Shown here piece after piece: positions 54,031-63,077 of a stretch of DNA of 64,000 nucleotides. Below the pieces are notes generated by a model that saw nothing but the letters and a program-made list of their open reading frames with translations, was not told where the DNA came from and searched no databases. This DNA is from Streptomyces sp. ML-6. GTDB taxonomy: Bacteria > Actinomycetota > Actinomycetes > Streptomycetales > Streptomycetaceae. Each line of letters starts with the position of its first letter. Positions within the stretch are counted from its first letter, which is position 1. Made by a program: the position numbers and the translations under genes. The DNA lies in contig NZ_JAOTIK010000001.1 in NCBI RefSeq assembly GCF_030116705.1, positions 3,925,001 to 3,989,000 on the forward strand, written 5' to 3'.

Positions 54031-54990
54031 TTAAGTTCTGTTACTTGATGAGGTGAGTGCGTCCAATGTCCTTGATTGCACCTCGCGTTCCGCAGCGGCT
54101 GCGATGAAGGCGGAGACGTTCTGCGCCCCGACGAGCCGCTGCACGGCGCTGATGGTGCCGGGCGGCAGCTCCACCCGGTGCGCCGTCACCGGAGGCGCGT
54201 CGGGGGCCGACGGGGTGTCCGCGCTCAGGTGGTGGCGCAGATGACGGGTCGCGAACAGGCGCATCGCACGCGCCAGTTCGGCGTCCACGGTCTGCTGGGC
54301 GAGCGGGCGCAGCCTGCGCACCATGGCGGCCGCCTCCGCGGCGTCCGAGTCGGTCGGCGGACGGTGACCGAGATAGCGCGCGAAGACGTGCTCGGTGGTG
54401 AACTCCAGGAAGCGGGAGGCTATGTGCTCGACCTGGCCGCGGAGCTCCCGCAGATGGCCGGAGATCGCGCTCAGCGGCACCCCCGCCGCGTACAGCTCCA
54501 CCGCAACGGCCAGCTCCTGGGGGCTCGGCACCAGGAACTCGTCGTCCTTGCCCGGGACCGGTTCGAGCACGCCGAGCTCCAGCGCCTCGACGATCGCCTC
54601 GTCGTCCGGGGCCCCGCCGAACCTCTCGTTCAGCTCGGCCCGGGTGATCCGGTCGGCCCGCTCGTCCGTCCACGGGCCGTGCACCTCGGCGACGAGCCCG
54701 AGCACCCCGCCCAGCCCCCGGCCCGTGTCCCAGGCGTCCAGGAGCTCCTTGATGCTGGCCAGCGTGTAGCCCCGGTCCAGGAGATCGGCGATCTGCCGGA
54801 GCCGGGCCAGGTGGGTGTCCCGGTACACATTGGCCCGGCCGCGCCGCTCCGGCGTCGGCAGCAGCCCGCGGTCCTGGTAGGCGCGGATCGTGCGGACGGT
54901 GGCCCCGCTCGCGTGCGCCAGGTCCTCGATCCGGTACTCGGCGGCGGCCGGCCGGTCCACCGCCGGCGCCGGCTGCCCGGGGCCGCTCAC
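54031..54990 (-). CDS. MerR family transcriptional regulator
   Basis: A 319-aa regulator: YRIEDLAHASGATVRTIRAYQDRGLLPTPERRGRANVYRDTHLARLRQIADLLDRGYTLASIKELLDAWD is the MerR DNA-binding domain. A long C-terminal part follows (about 90-319) with helical repeats (RGQVEHIASRFLEFTTEHVFARYL, RRLRPLAQQTVDAELARAMRLF). The ligand is unknown. GTG 54990 overlaps the stop codon of the upstream hydrolase-SDR gene (GTGA), so it is the last gene of a three-gene operon and may control it. Confidence 0.88.
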   Translation of the reverse strand: MSGPGQPAPAVDRPAAAEYRIEDLAHASGATVRTIRAYQDRGLLPTPERRGRANVYRDTHLARLRQIADLLDRGYTLASIKELLDAWDTGRGLGGVLGLVAEVHGPWTDERADRITRAELNERFGGAPDDEAIVEALELGVLEPVPGKDDEFLVPSPQELAVAVELYAAGVPLSAISGHLRELRGQVEHIASRFLEFTTEHVFARYLGHRPPTDSDAAEAAAMVRRLRPLAQQTVDAELARAMRLFATRHLRHHLSADTPSAPDAPPVTAHRVELPPGTISAVQRLVGAQNVSAFIAAAAEREVQSRTLDALTSSSNRT

Positions 54991-56768
54991 AGCGGCGGCT
55001 TCAGCCGGGCGATCCCGCGCAGCGCACCGGGGCTGAGCCGGGACAGGAGCCGGGCACCGCGGGCCTCCGGCGTCACCGGCACGACGGCCTGGTTGCGCAC
55101 CACCGCCTTGAGGATCGCGTCGGCGACCCGCTCCGGGGGGTAGTTGCGGAGCCCGTACAGCCGACTGGTCCGTTTCCGCAGGCGCTGCTCCTCCGCGGCG
55201 TCGGCACCGGCGAAGCGCGCCGTCGCGGTGATGTTCGTGTTGACGATGCCGGGGCAGATGGCACTGACCCCGATCGACCGGTCGGCGAACTCGGCCCGCA
55301 GGCACTCGCTGAGCATCAGCACGGCCGCCTTGGACGTGCTGTACGCGGGCAGCGCCCGGGAGGGCTGGTAGGCGGCGGCGGAGGCCGTGTTGACGATGTG
55401 GCCGCCCTGGCCGCGCTCGGCCATCTGCCGGCCGAAGATCCGGCAGCCGTGGATGACCCCCCACAGATTGACGTCGAGGACGTTCCTCCAGTCCTCGCTC
55501 GTGGTGTCCAGGAAGGAGCCGGACAGGCCGATCCCGGCGTTGTTGACCAGGACGTCGACCACGCCGTACTCGGCGGCCACCTTCTCGGCGAGCTTCTCCA
55601 TCGCCTGCTCGTCGCTGACGTCCACGGCTTCGCCCCAGGCGGCCGGGGCACCGATCAGCCGGGCCATCTCCGCGGTCCGGGCCGCCCCCTCCGCGTCCCG
55701 GTCCACGGCCACCACCCGGGCCCCCGCCTCGGCGAACGCGAAGGCGGTGGCGCGGCCGATGCCGCCGGCCGCCCCCGTCACCAGGACCAGCTGCCCCCCG
55801 AACCTCTCCGCGTACGCCCCGGACGGCACGGTGTCCTGCACCGGACGGCCGTCCTCCGCGGCGGCCTCGTTGGCGGCGACGAACTCATCGATCCAGGAGG
55901 CGAGCCGGTCGGGCCTGGTGCGCGGCACCCAGTGCTTGCCGTCGAGCGAACGGCGCACCAACTGCGGAGCCCACACCTCCAGTTGGTCGTACAGCTTCTC
56001 CGAGAGGAAGACGTCCCCGGTCGGCGTGATCAGCTGGACCGGCACGTGCGCGTAGGCGTCCGTGCGCGGCCGGCTCAGCCGGGCGCGCACGTTGTCCCGG
56101 TAGAGCCAGGCGCCGTGCGCCGCGTCATCGGGCAGCGAGGACGTCGGATAGTCGCCGGCGGGCACCTTCTCCAGCCGCTGGAGCATCCGCGGCCACTGCT
56201 TGCCGAGCGGGCCGCGCCAGGCCAGTTCGGGCAGCACCGGGGTGTGCAGCATGTAGACGTACCAGGACTTGGCGCCCTGGCCTAGCAGCTGGCCGACCCG
56301 GCGCGGGGTGGGCCGGGACATCCGCTGCTTGATCCAGTGCCCGAAGTGGTCCAGGGAAGGCCCGGACATCGAGGTGAACGAGGCGATCCGGCCCTCGGTG
56401 CGCTTGACCGTGACGAACTCCCACGACTGGACCGACCCCCAGTCGTGCCCCACCAGGTGCACCGGACGGTCCGGACTCACCGCGTCGGCGACGGCCAGGA
56501 AGTCGTCGGTGAGCTTCTCCAGGGTGAAGCCTCCGCGCAGCGGCTTCGGGGCGGTGGACCGGCCGTGCCCGCGCACGTCGTACAGCACGACGTGCCACTG
56601 GCCGGCCAGCTGCTTCGCCACCTCCGTCCAGACCTCCTTGCTGTCCGGATAGCCGTGCACGAGCACGACCGTCGGCCGCGCCGCGTCCCCCAGCTCGACC
56701 ACGCACAGCTCGATGCCGCCCGTGCGCACCCGGCGCTCGCGCGCCCCCGGCAGATCCAGCAGGCTCAT
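54987..56768 (-). CDS. Fusion of alpha/beta hydrolase (epoxide hydrolase-like) and SDR
   Basis: A 593-aa two-domain enzyme. The N-terminal hydrolase (about 1-300) has VLVHGYPDSKEVW (oxyanion HG), VGHDWGSVQSW (nucleophile Asp as in epoxide hydrolases) and a catalytic His in DGKHWVP. The C-terminal SDR (about 315-590) has TGAAGGIGRA, NNAGIGLSG, and the active-site YSTSK. Such fusions act on lipids or xenobiotics, but the substrate is unknown. It overlaps M24 peptidase upstream by 4 nt (ATGA) and the MerR gene downstream by 4 nt (GTGA). Confidence 0.9.
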   Translation of the reverse strand: MSLLDLPGARERRVRTGGIELCVVELGDAARPTVVLVHGYPDSKEVWTEVAKQLAGQWHVVLYDVRGHGRSTAPKPLRGGFTLEKLTDDFLAVADAVSPDRPVHLVGHDWGSVQSWEFVTVKRTEGRIASFTSMSGPSLDHFGHWIKQRMSRPTPRRVGQLLGQGAKSWYVYMLHTPVLPELAWRGPLGKQWPRMLQRLEKVPAGDYPTSSLPDDAAHGAWLYRDNVRARLSRPRTDAYAHVPVQLITPTGDVFLSEKLYDQLEVWAPQLVRRSLDGKHWVPRTRPDRLASWIDEFVAANEAAAEDGRPVQDTVPSGAYAERFGGQLVLVTGAAGGIGRATAFAFAEAGARVVAVDRDAEGAARTAEMARLIGAPAAWGEAVDVSDEQAMEKLAEKVAAEYGVVDVLVNNAGIGLSGSFLDTTSEDWRNVLDVNLWGVIHGCRIFGRQMAERGQGGHIVNTASAAAYQPSRALPAYSTSKAAVLMLSECLRAEFADRSIGVSAICPGIVNTNITATARFAGADAAEEQRLRKRTSRLYGLRNYPPERVADAILKAVVRNQAVVPVTPEARGARLLSRLSPGALRGIARLKPPL

Positions 56769-57616
56769 GCCGCCACCCTTTCCTCGGCCCAGCGCCGCAC
56801 GTGCGGCAGATCGTCGTCCAGCCAGAAGGCGCTCTGCTCGGGGTCCTTGGAGTCGGTGACCACCAGGATCTCCTCGAACTTGGCCCCCGTACCGCGGAAT
56901 CCGAGATGGGGCTCGACGGCCCACAACCCCGGCTGCGGCGGATGGTCGGAGAAGCGGTACGGGCTCCACAGCGGCGACCAGCCTTCCCGGTGCCCGTGCA
57001 GCGCGTCGCTCAGCAGCCCCTTCAGGGACCGGGTGCCGAAGCCGAACACCTGCGGGGCCCAGCGCCGCTCGACCACCCGGTCGACCTTGTGGGCGATGAC
57101 GCCGAACGGATACGCGCGATGCCTGTTGGCGTACCCCTGCCGGATCATCAGGCGTTCGACGTCCTCGTAGATCTCGCGCAGCGGACGCCGCTCGCGCACC
57201 TCGCGCAGGATCAGCTCGCGATGGTCCTCCAGGTCGGCCAGGAGCCGGTCGTGCAGGGGGTTCAGGCCGAGGCAGCCGGAGTAGCCGATGTCCGCCGTGA
57301 AGCCCTTGTACACCGGCGCCATGTCGAGGATGAACGGCATCCCCGGCTCCAGCCTCCGGTCGGTCGGGAAGAACTGCAGCGGCACCTTGAACCCGGCGAA
57401 CGCCGTGCGGTCCCCGAACCAGGCGAAGGGGAGGTGGAACCAGTCCCGCACCCCGCGCTCGCGCAGCCAGTCGCGCTGCATGCGGGCCGCCTCGCGCTCG
57501 GTCACCCCCGGCCGCAGCCGGCCGGCGACCGCTTCCGCACAGGCGTACGCGAGCCGCTGGACTTCTCTGAACCCCTCCAGCTCCGGGGCTCGTTGGTCCT
57601 TCACTGCCGAGGTCAT
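56765..57616 (-). CDS. M24 family metallopeptidase
   Basis: A 283-aa pita-bread protein of the creatinase/methionine aminopeptidase type: FILDMAPVYKGFTADIGYSG (two Asp metal ligands), HRAYPFGVIAHKV (His), and GLWAVEPHLGFRGTGAKFEEILVVT (two Glu). These place it in the Xaa-Pro dipeptidase-like group. The N-terminus lacks the creatinase N-domain. It is the first gene of the operon with the hydrolase-SDR and MerR genes. ATG 57616 was chosen. Confidence 0.85.
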   Translation of the reverse strand: MTSAVKDQRAPELEGFREVQRLAYACAEAVAGRLRPGVTEREAARMQRDWLRERGVRDWFHLPFAWFGDRTAFAGFKVPLQFFPTDRRLEPGMPFILDMAPVYKGFTADIGYSGCLGLNPLHDRLLADLEDHRELILREVRERRPLREIYEDVERLMIRQGYANRHRAYPFGVIAHKVDRVVERRWAPQVFGFGTRSLKGLLSDALHGHREGWSPLWSPYRFSDHPPQPGLWAVEPHLGFRGTGAKFEEILVVTDSKDPEQSAFWLDDDLPHVRRWAEERVAA

Positions 57617-57715
57617 GCCACCGTCCGTTCCCTGCCGTGTGCGGTACGTGTTCGTAACGTGACACTGATGAATGTGACAATGCCCGGCGGCTGCGTCAAG
57701 GGGTGGACGGAGACC

Positions 57716-57724
57716 TGTGGACAA
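57716..57724. promoter_or_regulatory. Single strong DnaA box
   Basis: TGTGGACAA (reverse complement TTGTCCACA) in the intergenic region upstream of the ABC operon. Confidence 0.5.
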
Positions 57725-57885
57725 CTTCGGGGGAACGACCGGACGCGACTGGCCCGACCACCGGCCCCGACCACTGGCCTCCTACCTCCTGGTGGCCCCC
57801 TACGGGTCCGTACATCTGGAGTCGGATGCCGATCCAGCCGCCAGGGCTGACGAAAGATGTGGCCCGCGCCACTACCTTCGAACAC

Positions 57886-58908
57886 GTGACTGTGATCGCG
57901 ACCGAAAGCCTGAGCAAGCGGTTCCCCCGGGTGACCGCGCTTGACCGGCTCTCCTTGGACATCGGACCGGGTGTGACCGGCCTGGTGGGTTCCAACGGGG
58001 CCGGCAAGTCCACACTGATCAAGATCCTGCTGGGTCTGTCCCCCGCCACCGAAGGCCGGGCCGCGGTGCTCGGACTCGACGTCGCCACCAGTGGTGCCGC
58101 CATCCGGGAGCGGGTCGGCTACATGCCCGAGCACGACTGCCTGCCGCCGGACGTCTCGGCCACCGAGTTCGTCGTCCACATGGCGCGGATGTCCGGCCTG
58201 CCGCCCACGGCGGCACGCGAGCGCACCGCCGACACGCTGCGCCACGTCGGCCTGTACGAAGAGCGCTACCGCCCCATCGGCGGCTACTCGACCGGCATGA
58301 AGCAGCGCGTCAAGCTGGCCCAGGCACTGGTCCACGACCCGCAGCTGGTCCTGCTGGACGAACCGACCAACGGCCTGGACCCGGTCGGCCGGGACGAGAT
58401 GCTCGGGCTGATCCGCCGCGTCCACAGCGACTTCGGCATCTCGGTCCTGGTCACCTCGCACCTCCTGGGCGAACTGGAACGCACCTGCGACCACGTCGTC
58501 GTCATCGACGGCGGAACCCTGCTGCGCTCCAGCTCCACCAGCGACTTCACCCAGACCACCACGACCCTCGCGGTCGAGGTCACCGACAGCGACACCCACC
58601 CGGACGGCACCGACGCGCTGCGCCGGGCCCTCACCGGTGCAGGCGTGAAGCTGATCGGCCACGACGGCCTCGACGACCGGGGACTGCCCGGCGCGGGCCA
58701 CATCCTGCTGGTCGAGGCGACCGGCGAGGAGACGTACGACATCGTGCGCGACAGCGTCGCCGGGCTCGGCCTCGGGCTCGTGAGGATGGAGCAGCGGCGC
58801 CACCACATCGCCGAGGTCTTCCGTTCCGACGAGACACCGCGGACCGCGCCCGCGGCCGCCGCCACCCCGCAGAAGGACGCAACCCGGCAGAAGGGGGAGC
58901 GGTCGTGA
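57886..58908 (+). CDS. ABC transporter ATP-binding protein (ABC-2 type exporter)
   Basis: A 340-aa ATPase: GSNGAGKST (Walker A), YSTGMKQRVKLAQALVHDP (signature), LVLLDEPTNGLDPVG (Walker B), VTSHLLGELE. The C-terminus is a specificity/dimerisation segment. GTG 57886 is chosen because TACCTT at 57873-57878 is a plausible -10 and would give a leaderless transcript; no Shine-Dalgarno is visible. It is the first of four genes. Confidence 0.9.
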   Translation: MTVIATESLSKRFPRVTALDRLSLDIGPGVTGLVGSNGAGKSTLIKILLGLSPATEGRAAVLGLDVATSGAAIRERVGYMPEHDCLPPDVSATEFVVHMARMSGLPPTAARERTADTLRHVGLYEERYRPIGGYSTGMKQRVKLAQALVHDPQLVLLDEPTNGLDPVGRDEMLGLIRRVHSDFGISVLVTSHLLGELERTCDHVVVIDGGTLLRSSSTSDFTQTTTTLAVEVTDSDTHPDGTDALRRALTGAGVKLIGHDGLDDRGLPGAGHILLVEATGEETYDIVRDSVAGLGLGLVRMEQRRHHIAEVFRSDETPRTAPAAAATPQKDATRQKGERS

Positions 58909-59816
58909 TGAGCACCGAGAACGGCACCACGGCCGGGAGCGAGACCTCCCGCATCCACAACATCGGCTACCGCTCCTACGACGGCCCCCGCCTGGGCCGC
59001 GGCTACGCGCGGCGCTCCCTCTACTCGCAGTCCCTGCGGGGCTCCTTCGGACTGGGCCGTTCCGCCAAGTCCAAGGTGCTGCCGATGCTGCTGCTCGGCG
59101 TGATGTGCATGGTCGCGGCGATCATCGTCGCCGTCGCCATCGCCGCCCCGGGGACGACGGCACTGCCGATCAAGTACACGGCGTTCGCGATCTACCTCCA
59201 GGCCGTCATCGGCCTCTTCCTCGCCGCGCAGGCGCCGCAGTCGGTCTCCAGGGACCTGCGGTTCAGAAGCATTCCGCTGTACTTCTCGCGGCCGATCGAA
59301 CGCGTCGACTACGTCGTCGCCAAGATGGCGGCCATGGCGTCCGCGCTGCTCATCATCACCGGGGCGCCGCTCGTCATCCTCTACGTGGGCGCTCTGCTCG
59401 GGAAGTTCGACTTCGTCGACCAGACCAAGGGGTTCGGGCAGGGGATGGTCTCGGTGGCGCTGCTCTCCGTGCTCTTCGCCGCCCTGGGGCTGGTGGTGGC
59501 GGCGCTGACGCCGCGCCGCGGCTTCGGCGTCGCGGCGGTGATCGCCGTGCTGACCATCTCCTACGGTGCGGTCTCCACGGTCCAGGCCATCGCCTGGGAG
59601 ACGGGCTCCGAGGGGGCCGTCGAATGGCTGGGGCTCTTCTCCCCCATCACGCTGATCAGCGGCCTGCAGACCGCCTTCCTCGGCGCGGACTCCGCCTTCC
59701 CCGGAGGGGAAGGCCCGGGAGCCGGGGTCGGCGTGGTCTATCTGATCGTTGTTCTCGCGCTCGTCGCCGGCTCGTACGCCGTACTGATGCGCCGCTACCG
59801 GAAGGTCGGGCTGTGA
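58905..59816 (+). CDS. ABC-2 type permease
   Basis: A 303-aa protein with six hydrophobic segments beginning at about residue 50 (VLPMLLLGVMCMVAAIIVAVAIAA). A hydrophilic basic N-terminus (YRSYDGPRLGRGYARRS) precedes them. The start GTGATG overlaps the upstream gene's stop (GTG 58905 or ATG 58908). It partners the first ATPase. Confidence 0.88.
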   Translation: MMSTENGTTAGSETSRIHNIGYRSYDGPRLGRGYARRSLYSQSLRGSFGLGRSAKSKVLPMLLLGVMCMVAAIIVAVAIAAPGTTALPIKYTAFAIYLQAVIGLFLAAQAPQSVSRDLRFRSIPLYFSRPIERVDYVVAKMAAMASALLIITGAPLVILYVGALLGKFDFVDQTKGFGQGMVSVALLSVLFAALGLVVAALTPRRGFGVAAVIAVLTISYGAVSTVQAIAWETGSEGAVEWLGLFSPITLISGLQTAFLGADSAFPGGEGPGAGVGVVYLIVVLALVAGSYAVLMRRYRKVGL

Positions 59817-60724
59817 CCACCATCGAGATCGACCACACCTCGCGCTGGTTCGGCAACGTGGTCGCCGTCAACGACGTGAGCATGACGGTGGGGCCGGGCG
59901 TCACCGGGCTGCTCGGGCCCAACGGCGCGGGAAAGTCCACGCTGATCAACATGATGGGCGGATTCCTCGCCCCGTCGACCGGCACGGTCACGCTCGACGG
60001 CAAACCGATCTGGCGCAACGAGGCGGTCTACACCGAGATCGGGATCGTGCCGGAGCGGGAGGCGATGTACGACTTCCTGACCGGCCGCGAGTTCGTCGTC
60101 GCCAACGCGGAACTGCACGGGCTCGGTGACGCGGAGGCGCAGAAGGCGCTGGCCACGGTCGAGATGGAGTACGCGCAGGACCGCAAGATCTCGACGTACA
60201 GCAAGGGCATGCGCCAGCGCGTGAAGATGGCGTCCGCCCTGGTCCACGAACCGTCGGTGCTGCTGCTCGACGAGCCGTTCAACGGCATGGACCCGCGCCA
60301 GCGGATGCAGCTGATGGAACTGCTGCGACGCATGGGGGCCGAGGGCCGTACGGTGCTCTTCTCCTCGCACATCCTCGAAGAGGTCGAACAGCTCGCCTCG
60401 CACATCGAGGTGATCGTGGCGGGACGGCACGCGGCGTCCGGCGACTTCCGGAAGATCCGCCGTCTGATGACGGACCGCCCGCACCGCTACCTCGTGCGGT
60501 CCAGCGACGACCGCGCCCTGGCCGCCGCGCTGATCGCCGACCCGTCGACGGCCGGCATCGAGGTGGACCAGGGCGAAGGGGCCCTGCGCGTCCAGGCGGT
60601 CGACTTCGGACGCTTCACCGAGCTGCTGCCGAAGGTCGCACGGGAGCACGGGATCCGCCTGCTGACCGTCTCGCCGTCCGACGAGTCCCTCGAATCGGTC
60701 TTTTCCTATCTCGTAGCGGCCTGA
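59813..60724 (+). CDS. ABC transporter ATP-binding protein (second)
   Basis: A 303-aa ATPase: GPNGAGKSTLINMMGG (Walker A), YSKGMRQRVKMASALVHEP (signature), VLLLDEPFNGMDPRQR (Walker B), FSSHILEEVEQLA (His switch), and a C-terminal substrate-binding-like domain (about 215-303). GTG 59813 overlaps the permease stop (GTGA). Confidence 0.92.
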   Translation: MTTIEIDHTSRWFGNVVAVNDVSMTVGPGVTGLLGPNGAGKSTLINMMGGFLAPSTGTVTLDGKPIWRNEAVYTEIGIVPEREAMYDFLTGREFVVANAELHGLGDAEAQKALATVEMEYAQDRKISTYSKGMRQRVKMASALVHEPSVLLLDEPFNGMDPRQRMQLMELLRRMGAEGRTVLFSSHILEEVEQLASHIEVIVAGRHAASGDFRKIRRLMTDRPHRYLVRSSDDRALAAALIADPSTAGIEVDQGEGALRVQAVDFGRFTELLPKVAREHGIRLLTVSPSDESLESVFSYLVAA

Positions 60725-60754
60725 GTAGTGGCCTGAAAGGAGCTGTGAAGCGTC

Positions 60755-61474
60755 ATGTACGACCCCACAGTCGCCCGGCTCACCTACCGGGCCCTGCTCG
60801 GCCGGCGCCGGGCCGCCATCCTGTTCGTCCTGCCGGCCCTGTTGCTGGTCATCGCCGGTGCGGTGCGGATGTTCGCCGGGGCCGACGACCAGATCGCCTC
60901 GGACGTGCTGGGCGGCTTCGCCATCGCCACGATGGTGCCGCTGATCGGGGTGATCGCCGGGACCGGGGCGATCGGCCCCGAGATCGATGACGGATCGATC
61001 GTCTACCTGCTGGCCAAGCCGGTGAAGCGGCCGACGATCATCTGCACCAAGCTGATCGTGTCCATCGCCGTGACCATGGTCTTCTCCGCGGTGCCCACCC
61101 TGATCGCCGGAGTGATCCTCAACGGCAACGGCCAGCAGATCGCGGTGGCCTACACCATCGCGGCACTGGTCGCCTCGATCGCGTACAGCGCGCTGTTCCT
61201 GCTGCTGGGCACCGTCAGTCGGCACGCGGTCGTCTTCGGCCTCGTCTACGCGCTGGTGTGGGAGACGCTGTTCGGCTCCCTGGTGCCCGGCGCGCGCACG
61301 CTCAGCGTCCAGCAGTGGTCCCTCGCGGTCGCCGAGAAGGCCGGCGGCTCGGACGTGATCACCTCGGACGTCGGGCTGGTGACCGGGACGGTCCTGCTGG
61401 TGGCGGTCACGGCGGTGGCCACCTGGTACGCGGGCCAGAAGCTGCGCACGCTGAAGCTGGCCGGGGAGGAGTGA
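60755..61474 (+). CDS. ABC-2 type permease (second)
   Basis: A 239-aa protein with six hydrophobic segments (AILFVLPALLLVIAGAV to VLLVAVTAVATWYAG). A charged loop, EIDDGSIVYLLAKPVKR, contains the motif typical of ABC-2 permeases. It starts 30 bp after the ATPase and ends the operon before the terminator at 61591. Substrate unknown. Confidence 0.88.
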   Translation: MYDPTVARLTYRALLGRRRAAILFVLPALLLVIAGAVRMFAGADDQIASDVLGGFAIATMVPLIGVIAGTGAIGPEIDDGSIVYLLAKPVKRPTIICTKLIVSIAVTMVFSAVPTLIAGVILNGNGQQIAVAYTIAALVASIAYSALFLLLGTVSRHAVVFGLVYALVWETLFGSLVPGARTLSVQQWSLAVAEKAGGSDVITSDVGLVTGTVLLVAVTAVATWYAGQKLRTLKLAGEE

Positions 61475-61897
61475 CGGGGGAGGAGCGGCCGGGGACCGAC
61501 GGAGCACGGCACGGCGGTCTCCCTCCGATACGGCTGCTGTGACCACCGCGCTCTTTCGGCGACTCCCTTCCCGTCCGTCGTCCCACCCACCGACCCCCGT
61601 CCTCCGGACGGGGGTCGGTCCGTTTCGGGGCCGCCGGTCCGACCCGTTTCGGGACCGGAGCGTTTCGGACAGCCGTCGGGCGTACGCGTGACTGTGCGGT
61701 CGCCGGTTCGTTGGGCGGGGTGCGTGGAGGCAACTGGAATCCGTGGCGACCTGGCTTTCGTGAAACAAGGGATTGCCGATGCCGGTGCGGGAGAACCCCG
61801 CCGGGTCGGTCATTGAGTAGTGGCAACCGTGAGCGTCCTCCACCCTCGGGCCCGGGGCAGGGCCGTCCACCGACGTTCACGATTGAAAGGCATGGTC
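61475..61897. other. Intergenic region after the ABC operon
   Basis: About 420 bp. It holds the terminator at 61591-61617 and the presumed promoter of the downstream gene. No other gene is supported. Confidence 0.5.
61591..61617 (+). terminator. Terminator of the ABC operon
   Basis: Perfect 12-bp arms CGACCCCCGTCC and GGACGGGGGTCG with a 3-nt loop. Confidence 0.85.
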
Positions 61898-62596
61898 ATG
61901 CCAACAGAAGTCGCCCTGCTCGAATCGCGTGCGCTGCGCGTCGAACAGATGGGGCGTGTCGACGTCCTCGACAAGGTGAAGAGTCTTGTCATGCTCCCGG
62001 ATGGAATTCACGTTCGCACAGAGGATGTGGCGCGGTACTTCGAAGTATCCACAGAGGTCGTCAAGAAGGTCACCCAGCGGCACCGGGGCGAGGTGTCGGA
62101 GAATGGACTCAAACTTCTGCGCGGCGATGAGCTGCAGAAATTCCATAGGGACATGTTGTCCCTATGGAACGGTGAAGGGGCTGAAAGTTATCCACAGGCG
62201 GCCACTCAGCTCACCCTCTACACCCGCCGCACCGTCCTCAACGTGGCGATGCTTCTTCGCGACAGCGACATCGCCCGCTGCGTGCGTACCTACCTGCTGG
62301 ACGCCGAGCAGGATCTGCGCGCGGGCTATGCCTCGCTCGAACACCGCGTCACCCGGGTCGAGAGCTGCCTCGCCGGAGTGGGCAGCGCGCTGCAGGAGCT
62401 CGGGCCGGTGCTCGACCGGATGTCGCACCGCCTCGACAGCCTCGACCGGAGGCTGGACGCCACGCACCAGGTCGTCGGGGCCATGAGCGTACGGCTGGGG
62501 CACGTCGCGGAGGACATCGTCGGCATCGACGGCAGGATGGATGAACTCGCCCGCAACCCGAAGGACTTGAACCGCAGGCGCGACAAGCGGAGCTGA
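61898..62596 (+). CDS. Phage antirepressor-like HTH protein with coiled coil
   Basis: A 232-aa protein. The N-terminal part (about 1-120) resembles the Rha/ORF6N/BRO-type antirepressor domain: VKSLVMLPDGIHVRTEDVARYFEVSTEVVKKVTQRHRGEVSENGLKLLRGDEL and YTRRTVLNVAMLLRDSDIARCVRTYLLDAE. The C-terminal half (about 130-232) is a heptad-rich coiled coil (LEHRVTRVESCLAGVGSALQELGPVLDRMSHRLDSLDRRLD). ATG 61898 was chosen, with AAAGG 7 nt upstream. Two DnaA-box-like sites lie inside the gene. It is not in a phage context here. Confidence 0.65.
   Translation: MPTEVALLESRALRVEQMGRVDVLDKVKSLVMLPDGIHVRTEDVARYFEVSTEVVKKVTQRHRGEVSENGLKLLRGDELQKFHRDMLSLWNGEGAESYPQAATQLTLYTRRTVLNVAMLLRDSDIARCVRTYLLDAEQDLRAGYASLEHRVTRVESCLAGVGSALQELGPVLDRMSHRLDSLDRRLDATHQVVGAMSVRLGHVAEDIVGIDGRMDELARNPKDLNRRRDKRS
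62045..62196. promoter_or_regulatory. Two DnaA-box-like sites within a coding region
   Basis: GTATCCACA at 62045-62053 and TTATCCACA at 62188-62196. The second is a perfect strong box. They may be incidental. Confidence 0.4.
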
Positions 62597-62612
62597 CCGG
62601 AAGGGGGTTCGT

Positions 62613-62655
62613 GGTCCTTCGGCGCCGCACGGAAAACGGATGGCGCCGAAGGACC
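62613..62655 (+). terminator. Terminator after the antirepressor-like gene
   Basis: Arms GGTCCTTCGGCGCC and GGCGCCGAAGGACC (14 bp, 15-nt loop). Confidence 0.8.
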
Positions 62656-62693
62656 GCGCGGGGCACAGTGGTGGGCATGACGCGCGCCGATAC

Positions 62694-62711
62694 GCATGTA
62701 CACGTACATGC
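62694..62711. promoter_or_regulatory. Palindrome upstream of tRNA-Ser
   Basis: GCATGTAC-AC-GTACATGC is a perfect 8-bp inverted repeat. It lies 190 bp upstream of the tRNA. It could be an operator; no nearby regulator is evident. Confidence 0.4.
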
Positions 62712-62902
62712 ACATGCGCGCACGCCACGGACCGGGAGAGGAGCGCGACGATGACCAGGAGTACGAGTCCGTCGAGTTCCCGGCAGGGCGGATCCCCACC
62801 GGCACCGAAGTAGCGGAGCGGTCACCGACGGCTCCCCGCGGTGCGGTTCGGGGCGGAACGCCCGGGGCGGCACCGTTCGCGCATCGCGTCGGCCGCCCTC
62901 CC

Positions 62903-62989
<87 letters not shown>

Positions 62990-63077
62990 CAACAGCAAGG
63001 GCCGTCGGCCGGGGGCCGACGGGTGGGAGCGGTCGCACCCACCCGCACGGCGTTCCCCGTCCGGACGGCGTCGGCGG

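Larger units (their letters stand above)
62597..62902. other. Intergenic region before tRNA-Ser
   Basis: About 305 bp with the terminator at 62613-62655 and the palindrome at 62694-62711. A forward frame from 62696 runs into the tRNA and is not considered a gene. Confidence 0.5.
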
